Shown one piece after another: positions 1 to 6,249 of a stretch of 9,151 nucleotides of DNA. Under the pieces are notes generated by a model that worked only from the letters and a program-made list of their open reading frames with translations, did not search any database and was not told the DNA's origin. Position 1 is the first letter of the stretch. Every line of letters starts with the position of its first letter. This DNA is from Gammaproteobacteria bacterium (lineage in GTDB: Bacteria; Pseudomonadota; Gammaproteobacteria; Chromatiales; Chromatiaceae). The DNA is taken from NCBI GenBank assembly GCA_015231665.1, contig JADGBD010000016.1, forward strand, positions 1 through 9,151, written 5' to 3'. Made by a program: the position numbers and the translations under genes.

Positions 1-732
1 GAGAAAGGGATATTCATCGATGATGGCGAGAAACATTGCCTTGGCCTCGGCGTACTGTTTCTTGGCAAAGAGTACCTTGGCCTTGCCCAACTGCGCCCAG
101 GCCATGTCGCGTGATTGCAGGGCCTGATCGTAAATCGCCAGGGCATCGTCGTAGCGGCCGGCATTGATGGAAATCTGCGCTTTGATCTTCATCAGATCGG
201 GCAGATTGCGCGGATTCTCCGCGATCATGGCGTTGATCAGGGCCAGCGCCTTGGGATAGTTGTTGCTGGTGAGGGCATCGTTGACCGGCTGCAAGGAACG
301 TTTGCGATCAAACAGGCGGGTCAGGCGGGCCTTGAGCAGATCCTTGTTGAAGGGTTTGGACAGGTAGTTGTCCGGCTCATGCTCGACCGCGCTCATCACC
401 ATCTCGCGGGTGTTCTCTGCGGTGATCATGATGAAGATGGAGTGCAGCCCCAAAAGACCGCGGTGGCGCGCTTCCTCCAGCACCTGCTGGCCGTCTTTGC
501 CTTGGCCGAGGTTGTAATCGCAAAGCACCACGTCATAGCGGTTGCGGCCGAGAAAATCCATCGCCTCCTCGCCGGTGTGGGCGGCGTCTATGTCGCCGGC
601 AGGCACGCCCAATCCCTGGAGTATGGCCTTGACCATCGAACGCATGGCCGGAAAGTCATCGACCACCAAGTATTTAAGACCGAGGAAGGAATTTGCTAGG
701 GCCATATCCGCAATGTAAATGGGTTGTGCCAT
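1..732 (-). CDS. Response regulator receiver domain + TPR protein (C-terminus cut off by window edge)
   Basis: The first 244 residues are present, reading from ATG at 732 to base 1, so the stop codon lies outside the window. Residues about 20-140 form a CheY-like receiver domain. It shows the acidic pair D25-D26, phosphoacceptor D72 in VVLCDYN, T104 in IMITAE, and K126 in YLSKPF, so phosphorylation looks possible. From about residue 150 the sequence becomes paired helices typical of tetratricopeptide repeats (for example AGRYDDALAIYDQAL), with no DNA-binding domain seen. Output is therefore probably protein-protein interaction. The cognate kinase is not in view. The start is uncertain because no strong Shine-Dalgarno sequence precedes 732; a second in-frame ATG at 705 would still keep the whole receiver core. 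The gene begins 35 bases after the ygfZ stop on the same strand, so the two could be co-transcribed. Proteins of this architecture are known in gammaproteobacteria but have no settled function. Confidence 0.9.
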   Translation of the reverse strand, partial: MAQPIYIADMALANSFLGLKYLVVDDFPAMRSMVKAILQGLGVPAGDIDAAHTGEEAMDFLGRNRYDVVLCDYNLGQGKDGQQVLEEARHRGLLGLHSIFIMITAENTREMVMSAVEHEPDNYLSKPFNKDLLKARLTRLFDRKRSLQPVNDALTSNNYPKALALINAMIAENPRNLPDLMKIKAQISINAGRYDDALAIYDQALQSRDMAWAQLGKAKVLFAKKQYAEAKAMFLAIIDEYPFL

Positions 733-749
733 CTCAATTATTGAAAGAC

Positions 750-765
750 CTGCTTAATTTAGCAG
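750..765. repeat. Small inverted repeat between ygfZ and the receiver-TPR gene
   Basis: CTGCT and AGCAG flank a six-base AT-rich loop in the 35-base gap between the two minus-strand genes. The stem is only 5 bp, and no clear run of T follows it in the minus direction. It could be a minor mRNA structure near the start of the receiver-TPR gene or chance. It is too weak to call a terminator. Confidence 0.25.
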
Positions 766-767
766 TT

Positions 768-1772
768 TTATTGCGATTTTTCCTCAACTGCGTAGGGCAG
801 GGGGAGAATTTCCAGCAAGGGCCCCTGCAGACTGCCCAGATGAATCGCCCCTTCGCTCAGGCTGATCTCCATCACCGCGAGGATTTCCCATTGATCGGCT
901 GCCGCCTGCGCCGCCTCCACTACCCGACCGGCACCCTGGCCGGAGGTGCTGGCGGCAGAGAACAACTCCATCCCCGGGCTGACCGGCTCGCTGCTGTGCA
1001 GGCGGGCGCGGAACATGCGCCGCTTGAGCTTGCCCAGATACTGCATCCGCGCCACCACTTCCTGGCCGGTGAAGCAGCCCTTGGTGAAGCTCAGGCCATT
1101 GACCCGCTGCATGTTGGCCATCTGCGGCACAAAGGCCTCCTGGGTTTGGCTGTGGACTATGGGCTCGCCGGCGCGAATCGCCAGCAGTTTCCAAGCAGAG
1201 GTGTCACAGGCCTTGGCCTGTTCGCCAAGCTGTTGGCGGACCTCAGCGGCGCGATGGCTTGGCAGCAGCAGGACAAATCGGGGCAGATCACCGCCCAGGC
1301 GCACGCAGATCAGGCCATCGCGCTCGAGTCGATCATCCGCCTCAGTCGGCACCGCGCCCAACAGCTGCTCGATCAAGGCCGGGGCAGACTCACCGGCCAG
1401 GCCCATCTGCAGCCAATCCTGGCCGGCCAGGCTGATCTTTAGCTTGGCGCGCAGGACGTACATCTGCAGGCGCTTTTGCATGCCCTCGGCCAGTTCCACC
1501 GGCAGTTGCAGCAGCCAGCCCTGATCGGCGGCGATGATGCGAACCAGCCCGAGCATGCGCCCCTTGGGTGAGCACAGAGCGCTGAGCTGGCTGCGGCTCT
1601 GACTCAGGGCGCGGCTATCGTTGGTGAACTGGCCCTGCATGAAGCTCAGGGCGTCTTCGCCTTCCAGGCGGATCAGGCCCAGGTGGGACAGGTCACACAG
1701 GGCGCAATCGGGCAACTGGCTGGTGGATGCGAGTGGTGTTGGGTTGAGGTCTTGGCTGCTGACGGTATTCAT
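768..1772 (-). CDS. ygfZ: Folate-binding protein YgfZ (tRNA-modifying / Fe-S cluster repair, GcvT-like)
   Basis: The product is 334 aa, close to the usual length (E. coli YgfZ is about 326 aa). The family is related to the glycine-cleavage T protein, binds tetrahydrofolate, and supports maintenance of certain Fe-S enzymes such as MiaB. The diagnostic signature KGCFTGQE is at residues 231-238 with the conserved C233, followed by a basic segment (YLGKLKRR). The N-terminal segment LEGEDALSFMQGQFTND (about 36-52) also matches the family. I chose the ATG at 1772 because AGGGAG sits 8 bases upstream. An in-frame start at 1820 would add 16 unconserved residues and would overlap the likely promoter region of the divergent gene. 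The gene is divergent from the exoribonuclease gene, with a 79-base gap, and lies upstream of the receiver-TPR gene. The family assignment is firm; the cellular role is inferred from E. coli. Confidence 0.95.
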   Translation of the reverse strand: MNTVSSQDLNPTPLASTSQLPDCALCDLSHLGLIRLEGEDALSFMQGQFTNDSRALSQSRSQLSALCSPKGRMLGLVRIIAADQGWLLQLPVELAEGMQKRLQMYVLRAKLKISLAGQDWLQMGLAGESAPALIEQLLGAVPTEADDRLERDGLICVRLGGDLPRFVLLLPSHRAAEVRQQLGEQAKACDTSAWKLLAIRAGEPIVHSQTQEAFVPQMANMQRVNGLSFTKGCFTGQEVVARMQYLGKLKRRMFRARLHSSEPVSPGMELFSAASTSGQGAGRVVEAAQAAADQWEILAVMEISLSEGAIHLGSLQGPLLEILPLPYAVEEKSQ

Positions 1773-1851
1773 GGTGATTTCTCCCTCTGCTCGGGGTCGT
1801 TGGGGCGAGTGCGGTATCATAGCGAACTGACCGCTGAATGAATGAGATTAC
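1773..1851. promoter_or_regulatory. Divergent intergenic region between ygfZ and the exoribonuclease gene
   Basis: This 79-base gap must hold the upstream signals for both flanking genes. The clear element is the ygfZ ribosome binding site (AGGGAG on the minus strand, 1781-1786). A TATCAT hexamer at 1815-1820 is a reasonable plus-strand -10 box. Its overlapping complement reads TATGAT, a possible minus-strand -10. I see no good -35 hexamer at proper spacing for either, so the promoters are tentative. The AT-rich stretch just before 1852 has no strong Shine-Dalgarno sequence. Confidence 0.35.
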
Positions 1852-3669
1852 ATGAGTGCGCAAAAGCTGCAAATCAATGGCCTGGTGCTATACAAAAGCC
1901 ACCCGGCCCGGGTGCTGGGACTGGCCGACAAGGTTGAGATCGAACTGGAGGGGGGCAAGACCAAGCGCGTGCGCGACAAGGATGTGATTGCTCTGCACCC
2001 CGGCCCGGTCAGGGATCTGGCTGGCTTCAGTAGCAGCCCGGCGGATGTGGCCGAGGCCTGGGAACTGCTGGAAGGCGAGGAAACCGCCTTCGCCGACCTG
2101 CTGAATCTGGTGTTTGCCGACCCCAGTCCTCAGGATGCCTGGTCCCTTTGGCTGACCCTGGCCGATGGGCTCTGGTTCGAGGGCGGCCTAGATAGCCTGA
2201 AACCGCGCAGCGCCGAGCAGATTGACACCGATCGCAACGCGCGGGCGGAAAAGGCGCGCAAGGAACAGGCCTGGGCCGAGTTTCTCGAGCGCATCCAGCA
2301 GCGGCGCATGCTCGAGGAAGATCGTTCCCTGCTCAGCGAAGTCGAGCGCGTTGCCCTCGGCCAGATGGGGCAAAGCCGGATCATGGAGGCCATTGGTCTG
2401 ACTTCGAGCCCGGAAAATGCCCATCGCTTGCTGGTGGAGCTGTGCTACTGGCCGGAGCAGCAAAACCCCCACCCCAGCCGTCAGGGTCTTGTGCTGGATT
2501 CACCCGAACTGGCGGTGCCGACCCTGGCGGAAGAGGCGCGGGAAGACCTCAGCCATCTCAGCGCCTGGGCCATAGATGATGAGTTCAGCAATGATCCCGA
2601 TGACGCCATCAGCTTTGATGGTGATCGCCTCTGGGTGCATGTGGCCGATGTCGCTGCTCTGGTGGCGGCAGATTCGGCGCTGGATCAGGAGGCGCGCAGC
2701 CGCGGTGCCAATCTGTATTTGCCGGAAACCATCAGCCACATGCTGCCTTTGAGGCTGACCGAGATGCTGGGACTGGGTCTGCAGGAGCAGTCGCCGGCGC
2801 TGTCCATCGGCTTTCGCCTGTCGGCCAGTGCCGAGCCGGTGGATATTCAAATCTGCGCCAGCCGCATCCGCGCCAGCCGCATCAGCTACGCCGAGGCCAA
2901 CCGGCGGCTGGAGCAGGAACCCTTCGCCAGCATCCGCAGCCTCACCGAGCGCTACCGCAACCGTCGCCAGCAGGCCGGCGCGGTGGGTCTGGACCTGCCT
3001 GAGGTCAGCGTGCGGGTGATCGACGGCAAGCCGCAGATCAAATCCCAGGAGAAGCTAGACAGCCGGGAAATGGTCACGGATGCCATGCTCATGGCCGGTG
3101 AAGCGGTGGCCAATTATTGTCTCGAGCGCCAGATCGCCGTGCCCTTTGCCGTGCAGGCGCCGCCGGATGAGTTGCGCAGCCCCAGCAGCCTGGCGCAGAT
3201 GTTCGCCTACCGGCGTTTCTTCAAACCCACCCGCTCGGCGGTGGAGCCCGGGCTGCATTCGGGCCTGGGGCTGGAGCGCTACGTGCGCGCCACCAGCCCG
3301 CTGCGCCGCTATCCCGACCTGCTTGTGCATCAGCAACTGCGTGCCCACCTGAGTGGGCGTGAGCCTCTGTCCCTGGATGAGATCTCCCTGCGCGCCAGTC
3401 AGTCCGACGAGGGTGCCTTTCTCCGCCGCCGCACTGAACGGCTGTCCAATCAGCATTGGAAGCTGGTCTGGCTGCAGCAGAATCCGGATTGGAAGGGGCG
3501 AGGGGTCGTGGTGGAGCAGGGCGAGCGCCACATGGTGATCATGATCCCCGAGCTGGCCTTCGAGGCGCGCATGCGCTTAAAAGCCGAGCTGAATCTGGAC
3601 GATCAGGTGCAGATGAAGGTGCGGGAGATCAATCTGCCGGAGCAGTTGGCTTATTTTCGCTTGTTGTGA
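1852..3669 (+). CDS. RNase II/R-superfamily 3'-5' exoribonuclease (RNB domain) with atypical N-terminus
   Basis: The product is 605 aa and probably a processive 3'-to-5' exoribonuclease of RNA decay. The RNB core starts near residue 235. The metal-binding motif AIDDEFSNDPDDAI supplies D242, D248, D250 and D251, which line up with the four catalytic aspartates of RNase II. The downstream TSPLRRYPD motif (481-489) supplies R485, matching the catalytic arginine of the family. The enzyme therefore looks active. The N-terminus differs from E. coli RNase II and RNase R: residues 1-50 look like an SH3-like barrel (VLYKSHPARVLGLADKVEIEL), then a charged helix (about 125-160) and a winged-helix-like segment (about 165-200), rather than two obvious cold-shock domains. 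Residues about 545-605 may form an S1-like barrel. This layout recalls the Deinococcus and plastid type of RNase II. The gene is monocistronic and convergent with the 3771-5363 gene. Confidence 0.93.
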   Translation: MSAQKLQINGLVLYKSHPARVLGLADKVEIELEGGKTKRVRDKDVIALHPGPVRDLAGFSSSPADVAEAWELLEGEETAFADLLNLVFADPSPQDAWSLWLTLADGLWFEGGLDSLKPRSAEQIDTDRNARAEKARKEQAWAEFLERIQQRRMLEEDRSLLSEVERVALGQMGQSRIMEAIGLTSSPENAHRLLVELCYWPEQQNPHPSRQGLVLDSPELAVPTLAEEAREDLSHLSAWAIDDEFSNDPDDAISFDGDRLWVHVADVAALVAADSALDQEARSRGANLYLPETISHMLPLRLTEMLGLGLQEQSPALSIGFRLSASAEPVDIQICASRIRASRISYAEANRRLEQEPFASIRSLTERYRNRRQQAGAVGLDLPEVSVRVIDGKPQIKSQEKLDSREMVTDAMLMAGEAVANYCLERQIAVPFAVQAPPDELRSPSSLAQMFAYRRFFKPTRSAVEPGLHSGLGLERYVRATSPLRRYPDLLVHQQLRAHLSGREPLSLDEISLRASQSDEGAFLRRRTERLSNQHWKLVWLQQNPDWKGRGVVVEQGERHMVIMIPELAFEARMRLKAELNLDDQVQMKVREINLPEQLAYFRLL

Positions 3670-3710
3670 TTTGGCAGATCGGGATGGAAAGGATGCAAAG
3701 ATAACGCGGA

Positions 3711-3729
3711 GCTAACTGAGAAAGTTAGC
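3711..3729. terminator. Hairpin 1 after the exoribonuclease gene
   Basis: GCTAACT and AGTTAGC form a perfect 7-bp stem around a five-base loop, 42 bases past the exoribonuclease stop. No T-run follows on either strand, so if it terminates transcription it does so weakly, with Rho, or together with the next hairpin. It may also protect the mRNA 3' end. Confidence 0.45.
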
Positions 3730-3730
3730 C

Positions 3731-3760
3731 AGGGAGAGGGATTTCGATATCCCTCTCCCT
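3731..3760. terminator. Hairpin 2, 12-bp perfect stem between convergent genes
   Basis: AGGGAGAGGGAT and ATCCCTCTCCCT pair perfectly over 12 bp around the loop TTCGAT. The hairpin begins one base after hairpin 1 and ends 10 bases from the stop codon of the convergent minus-strand gene. Its position between two converging genes fits a bidirectional transcription barrier. A U-tract is missing on both sides, so intrinsic termination is not proven. Confidence 0.6.
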
Positions 3761-3770
3761 GATCAGCTAC

Positions 3771-5363
3771 TTATCTATCCATGTAAGGATAGGCCGGATA
3801 GCTCGGTGCCGGGTAGCCGTAGTCCGGTGCCTGGGGAGCGTAGCCGCCCTGGGGACCGTAGTAGGGCGCGGCCTGACGGGGATAGTAGCCACGCGGAGCG
3901 GGCATCTCGCCGGCTTCCGGCATCACCGGGGCCTTTGGTGCTTCGGCGCGGTGTTCCTTGGCGGCCTTCTGCAGGCTTTCCATCTCGCTGCGCAGCTGGG
4001 TGCGCAGTTGCTCGACCTTCTCCATGTGGGTGCGCATCCATTCGGGCATGTCGCGCTTCATCTGCTCTTCACGCTGGCGACGCTCTTCTTCCTGACGACG
4101 CAGGGTTTCGGTACGCATCTCACCCATGGCGCTGTGCAGTTCCTTGCGTAGCTGTTCCACGCGGCCGATGTGCTCCTTGGCCCATTCCGGGGCATCGTTG
4201 CCGGCCTGGGGCATCTGGCGTACCACGGGTGCATAGGCGCTGGGAGGGGCCATGGGGGCTGCGGGTGCTGCGATTGCAGTTTCAGGCTCGGCGGGGGTGC
4301 TGAGTTCCTTGGCCTCCGCCGGGGCGGCAACGGCCTGCTCGGCTTCTGCAGTGGCTTCGGCAACTGGTGCTTCGGCCTTGTCGGCGGCTTGTTCAGCGCC
4401 AAAACCCAGCTTGCTCAGCCAATCGGCGGCCTTGTTTTCCAGAGGCTTGGTTTCGCTGGCAGCGGTGGTCTCGGCCGGAGCTGCTGCAGGTTCGGTGGTC
4501 GCAGCGGTCTGGGTTTCAGTTGCTGCCTTGGTTTCTGCGGCGGCTTCTGCTGCAGGGGCTGCCGGGGCAGGGGCCTCGGCCTGCTGGGCTTCGGCAGGTG
4601 CTGCAGGTTCTGCGGCTACCGGCTCTGCAGTGACAGGCTGGGTAGCTGCGACCTCAGGAGCCGGAGCAGCTGCAGCAGGGGTGCTGGCAGCGGGGGCCGG
4701 TTGGGCTTCAACTACCGGAGCCGGAGCCGGAGCCTGGGCGGCGGCGCCGATGAGAATTTGCTGCACCTGGGGCTGTTGTGCGCTGTGCGCTTCAGGCTTG
4801 TCGGCTACAGAGCGTATGTACATGAAAATGAGGACTACGACTGCAATCCCCAAGGTGATCTGAATCCAGAATCCCTTGTCGTGGTTATTGGTTGCGCTGG
4901 TCATTGCGTTACTCCCCTCTGAGTGGGTTGGGTTGTTATCTGGATCGGCCTTGGGCGCCGGCTCCGGTTGGGAAAGTGTAGCACCCTCGGCGGCGGCAGG
5001 CTGCGGTTTGCTGTCTGCTGCCTTGGCTTGGACCGGAACAGGCTTGGCTGTCTGCTCTGGTGCCGGGGTTGGTTCTAGCCTTGGTTCCTGCACCGGTTCC
5101 GGCTTGGCCAGCGGTTCTGCGGCCGGGCTGTCACTGGCGGCTACTGGTGTTACCGTGGTCTTTGCTGGTGCCTTTTTGGACGCGGGTTTGGCTGCCGGTT
5201 TGCGGGTGCTGGTCGCTTTGGCTGGAGCCTTTGGCTCCGTGGTTTTCTTCGCGGCGGGCTTTTTGCGAGTTGCAGCCTTTGGCTTGTCTGTCTGCGCGGC
5301 CTGACTGGCGTCCGCGCTTGTTTCATTCATCAGCGGCTTGTCGATTGTTTCTTTATCTGCCAT
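3771..5363 (-). CDS. Single-pass membrane protein: H1-like KPA-rich N-terminus, TM helix, Ala/Pro-rich linker, tandem coiled-coil repeats, Tyr/Pro/Gly tail
   Basis: I do not recognise this protein as a named family. From ATG at 5363 it has 530 aa. Residues about 25-75 are rich in Lys, Ala and Pro (KKPAAKK, RKPAAKPASKKAPAK), like histone-H1-type bacterial proteins. Residues 76-150 are acidic and Pro-rich. One transmembrane helix spans about 165-183 (GFWIQITLGIAVVVLIFMY). Residues 205-385 are low-complexity Ala/Pro/Glu. Two helical repeats start PEW at 392 and 440, share H, VEQLR, L, S and M at the same spacing, and are probably coiled coil. The tail (491-530) is rich in Tyr, Pro and Gly (RGYYPRQAAPYYGPQ). 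Start 5363 has GGAGAA four bases upstream; an ATG at 5390 has none. A stronger ribosome site precedes internal M154. If the N-terminus is cytoplasmic, the repeats and tail face the periplasm. The function is unknown. It lies 84 bases after the phosphorylase gene. Confidence 0.85.
   Translation of the reverse strand: MADKETIDKPLMNETSADASQAAQTDKPKAATRKKPAAKKTTEPKAPAKATSTRKPAAKPASKKAPAKTTVTPVAASDSPAAEPLAKPEPVQEPRLEPTPAPEQTAKPVPVQAKAADSKPQPAAAEGATLSQPEPAPKADPDNNPTHSEGSNAMTSATNNHDKGFWIQITLGIAVVVLIFMYIRSVADKPEAHSAQQPQVQQILIGAAAQAPAPAPVVEAQPAPAASTPAAAAPAPEVAATQPVTAEPVAAEPAAPAEAQQAEAPAPAAPAAEAAAETKAATETQTAATTEPAAAPAETTAASETKPLENKAADWLSKLGFGAEQAADKAEAPVAEATAEAEQAVAAPAEAKELSTPAEPETAIAAPAAPMAPPSAYAPVVRQMPQAGNDAPEWAKEHIGRVEQLRKELHSAMGEMRTETLRRQEEERRQREEQMKRDMPEWMRTHMEKVEQLRTQLRSEMESLQKAAKEHRAEAPKAPVMPEAGEMPAPRGYYPRQAAPYYGPQGGYAPQAPDYGYPAPSYPAYPYMDR
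4715..4734. repeat. Short tandem hexamer repeat (CCGGAG x3) inside the low-complexity gene
   Basis: Three exact CCGGAG units plus a partial fourth encode alternating Ala and Pro on the minus strand. The unit is two codons, so slippage would lengthen or shorten the linker without breaking the frame. Confidence 0.6.
4902..4918 (-). promoter_or_regulatory. Strong internal Shine-Dalgarno and in-frame ATG (alternative start, M154)
   Basis: On the minus strand AGGGGAG (4912-4918) lies 7 bases before an ATG at 4904, in frame with the 530-residue gene. Initiation here would give a 377-residue protein starting MTSATNNHDKGFWIQ, with its transmembrane helix near the N-terminus as in many membrane-anchored proteins. 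The site is stronger than the one at 5363. Either the gene makes two products, or this is the true start and the upstream 153 codons are an extension or a separate domain. Confidence 0.6.
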
Positions 5364-5401
5364 TGGCTTCTCCGACGAGAGTGGTCCCATTGCGAATGCG
5401 C

Positions 5402-5430
5402 ATTGTCGTTGAAACCGCGCGCCGAGGCAA
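5402..5430 (-). promoter_or_regulatory. Possible sigma-70 promoter for the low-complexity membrane protein
   Basis: Reading the minus strand, TTGCCT (5425-5430) and GACAAT (5402-5407) are separated by exactly 17 bases, each matching 4 of 6 consensus positions. They sit about 40 bases before the start at 5363, in the 84-base gap after the phosphorylase stop. The match is weak, so read-through from upstream is an equally good explanation. Confidence 0.25.
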
Positions 5431-5447
5431 AGTCGATCGGGATAATC

Positions 5448-6185
5448 TCACCCTTGCCCTCCGTCAAGCGCAGCAATCAGTTGTAGCACCCGGTGCATGC
5501 CTGAGGCCAATTCCGCCTCGATCTCGGCCATGCTGATGGGGTGCTCGCTCAGGCCTGCGGCCCAGTTTGCCACCAGGGCGCAGCAGGCATAGCAGATGCC
5601 AGCCTCGCGGGCGAGGCTGGCCTCGGGCATGCCGGTCATGCCCACCAGATCGGCGCCATCACGGGCCAGGCGGGCAATTTCAGCTGCGGTTTCCAGGCGC
5701 GGGCCCTGCACCGCGGCGTAGCAGCCGCCATCGATCACCGGCTGGTTGCTGACTGCAGCAGCCTGGAGCAGGTGTTGACGCAGTTCGCTGCAATAGGGCT
5801 GGGCGAATTCGATGTGTGCCAGGGGCAGGAAGTCGCCATCGTGAAAGCTGTGTTCCCGGCCATGGGTGTAGTCGATGAGTTGATCCGGTATCACCAGGGT
5901 GCCCGGCGCCATAGCCCGGCTGATGCCGCCGACAGCGGCGATGGCGATCAGCTGGCTGACACCTTGCTGCTGCAGCGCCCAGATGTTGGCGCGGTAGTTG
6001 ATTTTGTGCGGCGGGATGCGGTGATCAACACCGTGGCGGGGAAGAAACAACAGGGGCTGACCCTTGCACTGGCCACGCTGGATCGGCGCCGAGGTGGGGC
6101 CGAAAGGGGTGTCGCAGTGGATTTCATCCTGCAGCTCCAGACCAGGAAGCTGGTCGAGGCCGCTGCCGCCAATGATGCCGAGCAT
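5448..6185 (-). CDS. S-methyl-5'-thioinosine phosphorylase (MTAP/PNP family)
   Basis: The 245-aa protein belongs to the trimeric nucleoside phosphorylase family that cleaves methylthio-nucleosides with phosphate. It has the N-terminal phosphate loop IGGSGL (5-10), the substrate segment RHGVDHRIPPHKINYRAN (50-67), the GPRLETAAE motif (161-169) and VGMTGMPEASLARE (181-194). The specificity loop is telling. Methylthioadenosine phosphorylases carry two aspartates there (D220 and D222 in the human enzyme), but this protein has N207 and A209 in VANWAAG. That pattern matches the Pseudomonas aeruginosa PA3004 enzyme, which prefers 6-oxopurines, so the likely products are hypoxanthine and methylthioribose-1-phosphate. 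The ATG at 6185 has no clear Shine-Dalgarno sequence but begins exactly at the conserved N-terminal strand. The gene starts 63 bases after the peroxiredoxin stop, beyond a hairpin. Plain MTA phosphorylase is the main alternative and less likely. Confidence 0.9.
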   Translation of the reverse strand: MLGIIGGSGLDQLPGLELQDEIHCDTPFGPTSAPIQRGQCKGQPLLFLPRHGVDHRIPPHKINYRANIWALQQQGVSQLIAIAAVGGISRAMAPGTLVIPDQLIDYTHGREHSFHDGDFLPLAHIEFAQPYCSELRQHLLQAAAVSNQPVIDGGCYAAVQGPRLETAAEIARLARDGADLVGMTGMPEASLAREAGICYACCALVANWAAGLSEHPISMAEIEAELASGMHRVLQLIAALDGGQG

Positions 6186-6202
6186 GATGTTGTGTGGGGC
6201 TA

Positions 6203-6249
6203 GGCCAGTGGCAGGTGGCGGTTTGCCGCCATCTGCCGCTGATGTGGCC
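6203..6249. other. Long intercistronic hairpin between peroxiredoxin and phosphorylase genes
   Basis: GGCAGGTGGCGG (6210-6221) and CCGCCATCTGCC (6226-6237) can pair over 12 positions around a four-base loop. Outer arms GGCCA (6203-6207) and TGGCC (6245-6249) extend the structure and reach the peroxiredoxin stop codon. In the transcribed minus-strand RNA one pair becomes an A-C mismatch. No T-run follows, so it is more likely an mRNA processing or stability element, or a partial attenuator, than a classical terminator. Confidence 0.5.

Noticed and set aside
115..699. Plus-strand open frame opposite the receiver-TPR gene
   Set aside because: The minus frame encodes a complete receiver domain with all phosphorylation residues.
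693..1442. Plus-strand open frame overlapping ygfZ
   Set aside because: It is a shadow of ygfZ. The KGCFTGQE signature is on the minus strand.
1773..1820. Upstream ygfZ start at 1820 adding 16 residues
   Set aside because: The extension is not part of the family core, and a good Shine-Dalgarno sequence lies right before 1772.
2188..2850. Minus-strand open frames inside the exoribonuclease gene
   Set aside because: GC-rich codon bias produces open antisense frames. The plus frame carries the full RNB catalytic motifs, and the antisense products show no family motif.
4170..4922. Long plus-strand open frames (Gly/Cys-rich and Ala-rich) opposite the low-complexity membrane protein gene
   Set aside because: They are reverse readings of the Ala/Pro/Glu codon-biased minus-strand gene. 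Their composition is explained by that bias, they have no recognisable domain, and the minus frame has ribosome sites, a TM helix and ordered repeats.
5364..5390. Upstream start at 5390 for the low-complexity membrane protein
   Set aside because: No ribosome binding site precedes it, whereas GGAGAA precedes the ATG at 5363.
5541..6203. 220-codon plus-strand open frame opposite the phosphorylase gene
   Set aside because: It mirrors the phosphorylase, whose active-site motifs are complete on the minus strand.
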